NCBI GenBank assembly: GCA_037074615.1
Contig: CM073563.1
Coordinates: 13,376,501 to 13,440,500, forward strand
DNA from: Leucaena leucocephala
Lineage: Eukaryota; Streptophyta; Magnoliopsida; Fabales; Fabaceae
Direction of reading: 5' to 3'
DNA length: 64,000 nucleotides
Shown here: positions 60,881 to 64,000 of the stretch, one piece after another
Layout: each line of letters opens with the position of its first letter
Position numbering within the stretch: position 1 is the first letter of the stretch
Translations under genes and position numbers: made by a program
Notes under the pieces: model-generated
Told to the model about the DNA's origin: nothing
Database searches by the model: none
Seen by the model: the letters and a program-made list of their open reading frames with translations, nothing else

Positions 60881-62124
60881 CTATAAATGTATTAAAATTA
60901 AAATTATGAAATCAACATATTTCAACAACTTGCCTTTTTACTCCCAGATCAGAGATGAAAACCAATAAATTTTATATACTGTTTGTTGCCTACTAGATAA
61001 TCCTTTTTTAAGCAAGTAGACATATTACATATTCAATGACAAACACGAGATTTGTATTTACCAAAAATTGAAATCAGAACTTACAAATTTCAATAGAAAT
61101 AAAAGAGTCACGGTAAAAAAAGACCTTTTAACGTCCAAAGAAAATTTAAGATAAAACATTTCTTTTCAGTTATAGTATCCAATTTATAGATAATGTATTA
61201 ACTCTGAGATTTTTTAAATAAAACAACCCTAAACAATGATTTCCTTCAGAAAAATACATAATAAAAAATATAAAGTGCTCGACCCTAGAAATGCTGGTGG
61301 CAGTAAATGACAACTCATACTCCAAGTTATTATTTATACCACATTAAGTTATCTCATGCCCTTAAATTGTCATTTTTGTCACATCAAACTGTCATCATAT
61401 TCCCAGTAACTCGTAATTGGTGCATAAGGGAAATTTGGTAATTGTCCGAAATGAATTTATCACTCCCTCTGTTGAGACTGTTTAATTATTTGATAATTTC
61501 ATGGGATTTTTTAGGCATAATTTCTCTTTCACATGACCTCTGTGCAATTATCCCTATTTTTTAACATCTATATCAATATATATTATAAGATATAGTTAAC
61601 AAAAAAATTTCAAATAAAATGGAAACGTAAAGATGGCTAGTTTAAAATTAAAAAAGGTAGAGGTAGAGTGAACAAAAAGAAAAATATTATGACATTGCCT
61701 ATAGGGAATATATTGTTTTATACCTATACATATGTATAATATAATACTACAATAAACACACAATTTTCAAATGAAATGACAAAGTAAACATGACTACTAG
61801 CAGTAGGATGAAAACTTTGTTTTTAGATATACTAGCCTATAAGTACTTTCCACAATATATAGATGGTGATAGAAATTGTAATGCACATTTCCTTGACAAA
61901 GAACTTAAAGTAACTAGAGATAAAGTAGAGGTATTGATTTCACATTATTTGAGAAAAGGGTATCAAATTCATGTATGAAAAGAAAAGCAACAAATTCAGT
62001 TTACAACTAATATTTCAATCGTTGAAACTTAAATCAAAAGGTTAACTTTTAGCAATGCATCAACATGGATTATTATTTCTAAGATGCAATGATTCAAGAG
62101 GAATTTGGCAGATAATATACTTAC
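60881..62124 (-). other. Intron of the NLR pseudogene
   Basis: On the minus strand CCATAT/GTAAGTATATT at 62,124 is a strong donor and ATTTATAG/GGAAATG at 60,880 a matching acceptor, separating two LRR blocks. The 1.24-kb content is AT-rich without recognised features. Confidence 0.65.
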
Positions 62125-63229
62125 ATATGGAGAATCTTGCATATCATGAAGCAGTGGATCCCTATGTGCTGCTTCTTCAATAAGCCTCTCAAGTTCAGAG
62201 CAGTTATTTATACTGATTTTCTGTAGTGAAGGACAATGAGAGGCCAGAGAATAAGAGAATAGCCATTTCACTTTGTTGCAATAATCAATGTCAAGTTTCT
62301 TTAGATTTGGTAGGCTCGTCATCATGGCATTGTTGAAGATGGTTGTCAATTCGGGACATCTTTGTATGGACAGCTCTTGTAACATAGGGAGAGAGCAGCT
62401 GATAGATGAATCTTGCAACAGTTGTCCAAGACTAATCATTTCAATCAATGTTAAAGTAATCAACTGTGAGAACACTTGTGTTTGAAGAATGTTCGCATCA
62501 AGGTTATCAATGATGAATCTTTTCTCTTCACAGCATGAAATCCCTAAATGCTTTATCTCAACATTTGTATCTTTATGATCCCACCTACAATTCTCTAGCC
62601 AAAGAAAGCTGTTTGCTCTAAGAATGAAATCTGTCATTGCTGAATTCAAAGCAGAGACTTTGAAGCCCTGTATACATAAACATCTCAAGCTTCATCAGAA
62701 CTATCCAAATATTCTTTAAAAGGAACTATGTATCTAAGACGATCACTTGTGCAATCATAGACAACATACATCTTTAACCTTGAAAGAGAGAGATTTTCTG
62801 GAATGGCAGATTCCCCAAAAGTATAATTCTTCAAGTTGCTCACATATTCCAATTACTTCTAAAGGGCTTTTCTTAATTTCACAACCAAAGATATGCAAAA
62901 GTTTCAGCATTTTCATATCTACAATTCCAACAGGTACTTCATAGAATAGAGAATCACGGAAGTCAAGAATCTTCAATCCTTTGAGTTCACCCAAAAAAGA
63001 GATGTCCCCCAAATATTTTTGTCTAAGGCACAAGGTGTGAAGATTTGTTACAGACACAATTGAAGGCGGCATTGAAAACAAAAATGATTCCCGATTTGTA
63101 AAATGATCTAATGGCAAAAATCTCCATTGAAAGCTAGTAAATGTTATGAGTGCCAAGACTTTGAGTGCTTCTATTGCTCCAAGATCTTCAATGAACCTAT
63201 CAGGTTGAAGAAGCAGAATCTCAAGTGTT

Positions 63230-63285
63230 GAAATTCTCATCCAAATTCCAGAGCTTGAAATTCTCATCTAAATTCCACAATGACA
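63230..63285 (-). repeat. 27-bp in-frame tandem duplication in the NLR
   Basis: TTGAAATTCTCATC(C/T)AAATTCC is repeated head to tail with 27-bp spacing, adding nine residues (LWNLDENFK then LWNLDENFN) just before the first readable LRR. The frameshift in this part lies right at its edge. Confidence 0.8.
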
Positions 63286-64000
63286 ATATCTTTGTACCTT
63301 TCAAACTTTGGTAGCTGCTAACCAACATGTTTGGAATTGCATGGCTGTCCACCATAACTGCTTGACATCTTTCCTTTCCAAACCACAAGGCTACATCTCG
63401 AATGACAACATGCAATTTTACACATGCCTGCTCATTGGCATGCATTAACAAACAAGACTCCAACAATTTCTCAATAGATATTGAAATATCATTCCTGGCA
63501 TCCTCCATTGTATAAATATTGTCGCCTAGCTTAAGAGTCCCTTTGCCAAAACGAATTAAATCCTCTCTGGATTTCATGATCCTCAGGAAACATAGAGCAC
63601 AATATGAAGAGCGACTTGGCTAGTGGACTCGGTAAATTATCATAACTTACTTCGAGAATCGCATAAAGGGTCTTCAAATCATCTTATATATCCAATGGTG
63701 GGGGATGTTGTAGCCTTCGCAATGTTGACTTACACACTTGAATACTTTTTCCTTTAAATGCGATTCCCACTGTTACAATTGCTATAGGCAAACCCTTACA
63801 CGTATCAACAATCTTCCTTACAATGCTATCAAACTCGTTCATTAAGACATTGGTTGTGTTAGCACACATCTTGAACAAATCCCATGCCGCTTCCACTGTT
63901 AAGAGAGGCAATCCAGTTATACTCTCACAATCCATAGAGACACATACATCATTTAGTGGAATGCCAATTTGTTCAAGACTTAGTTTGCTCCACAAATTAG

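Larger units (their letters stand above)
60186..64000 (-). pseudogene. CC-NBS-LRR resistance gene, degenerate, 5' end beyond window
   Basis: The family is intracellular immune receptors (At4g27190-like). Reading from the right: SKLSLEQIGIPL, then a jump to VCVSMDC, so the RNBS-B strand (normally KILLTSR) is deleted. VEAAWDLFKMCA and the GLPIAIVTVG (GLPL) motif follow. An in-frame TAA interrupts at about 63,681, then LFILCSMFPEDHEI and, after a frameshift near 63,565, EDLIRFGKG. MHD is replaced by KLHVVIRDVALWF. A further frameshift lies near 63,235, then LRRs (62,755-63,230; 62,125-62,688). An intron of GTAAGT...AG type spans 62,124-60,881. The last LRR exon (60,880-60,186) includes CEEWEGIFCEDSL and a frameshift near 60,340, and ends at TGA 60,186. 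Several independent lesions make it a pseudogene. The CACTA element ends 154 bp downstream. Confidence 0.87.

Noticed and set aside
1..64000. tRNA, rRNA or miRNA genes
   Set aside because: No cloverleaf with A/B boxes or rRNA core was recognised by eye; the tRNA-like strings found are short retroelement primer-binding sites.

Overview
The window is eudicot nuclear DNA. It is AT-rich, its genes are split by GT-AG introns, and it holds typical plant transposons (Ty1/copia, large-LTR elements, LINE, CACTA, MITEs). It also carries a pollen-type cellulose synthase-like D gene and a CC-NBS-LRR resistance-gene relic. I saw no tRNA, rRNA, CRISPR or bacterial-type operon. All coordinates and comparisons were made by eye.

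Layout: (1) 1-26.6 kb is almost wholly repeats. Six copies of one large LTR family (terminal TGTCATATCC, other terminus GGATGTTTCA or GGATATKACA) lie here, two on the minus and four on the plus strand. One is a clean solo LTR with a 5-bp target duplication (TSD). One carries a nested copia-type LTR insert with its own TSD. Between them are phase-compatible exons of an unidentified, interrupted minus-strand host gene (8.0-8.65 kb), a CACTA transposase relic (19.7-21.5 kb) and a LINE fragment (22.4-22.9 kb). (2) 26.6-31.1 kb holds a decayed 5'-truncated copia element, a second LINE piece and a 71-bp tandem duplication. (3) 31,981-39,221 is the one clearly intact gene. It is a five-exon CSLD4 orthologue with a predicted 1131-aa product, all D,D,D,QxxRW residues and an N-terminal RING-like zinc finger. 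Its introns 2 and 3 carry inverted-repeat MITEs. (4) 42.3-42.9 kb is a C-terminal LRR piece of an NLR. (5) 43,115-46,904 is a complete-ended but dead copia element (LTRs, PBS, PPT, TSD AATTG). (6) 47,468-60,031 is a 12.6-kb CACTA transposon with both TIRs, subterminal GCCGCTGAA-type repeats, TSD TAT, a TnpA-like and a TNP2-like gene on the minus strand. The TNP2 gene is split by a 2.9-kb solo-LTR-like insert with TSD CATAC. (7) 60,186-64,000 is a minus-strand CC-NBS-LRR pseudogene running off the window edge.

The story is one of stacked insertions around two host loci. CSLD4 has survived with intronic MITEs only. The NLR cluster has been pried apart: removing the CACTA and copia elements brings the NLR pseudogene and the 42-kb LRR fragment to within about 0.9 kb. 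The most unusual signals are the shared MITE family in CSLD4 introns and next to the CACTA element, and a retroelement frame whose 22 stops are all explainable by C-to-T change.
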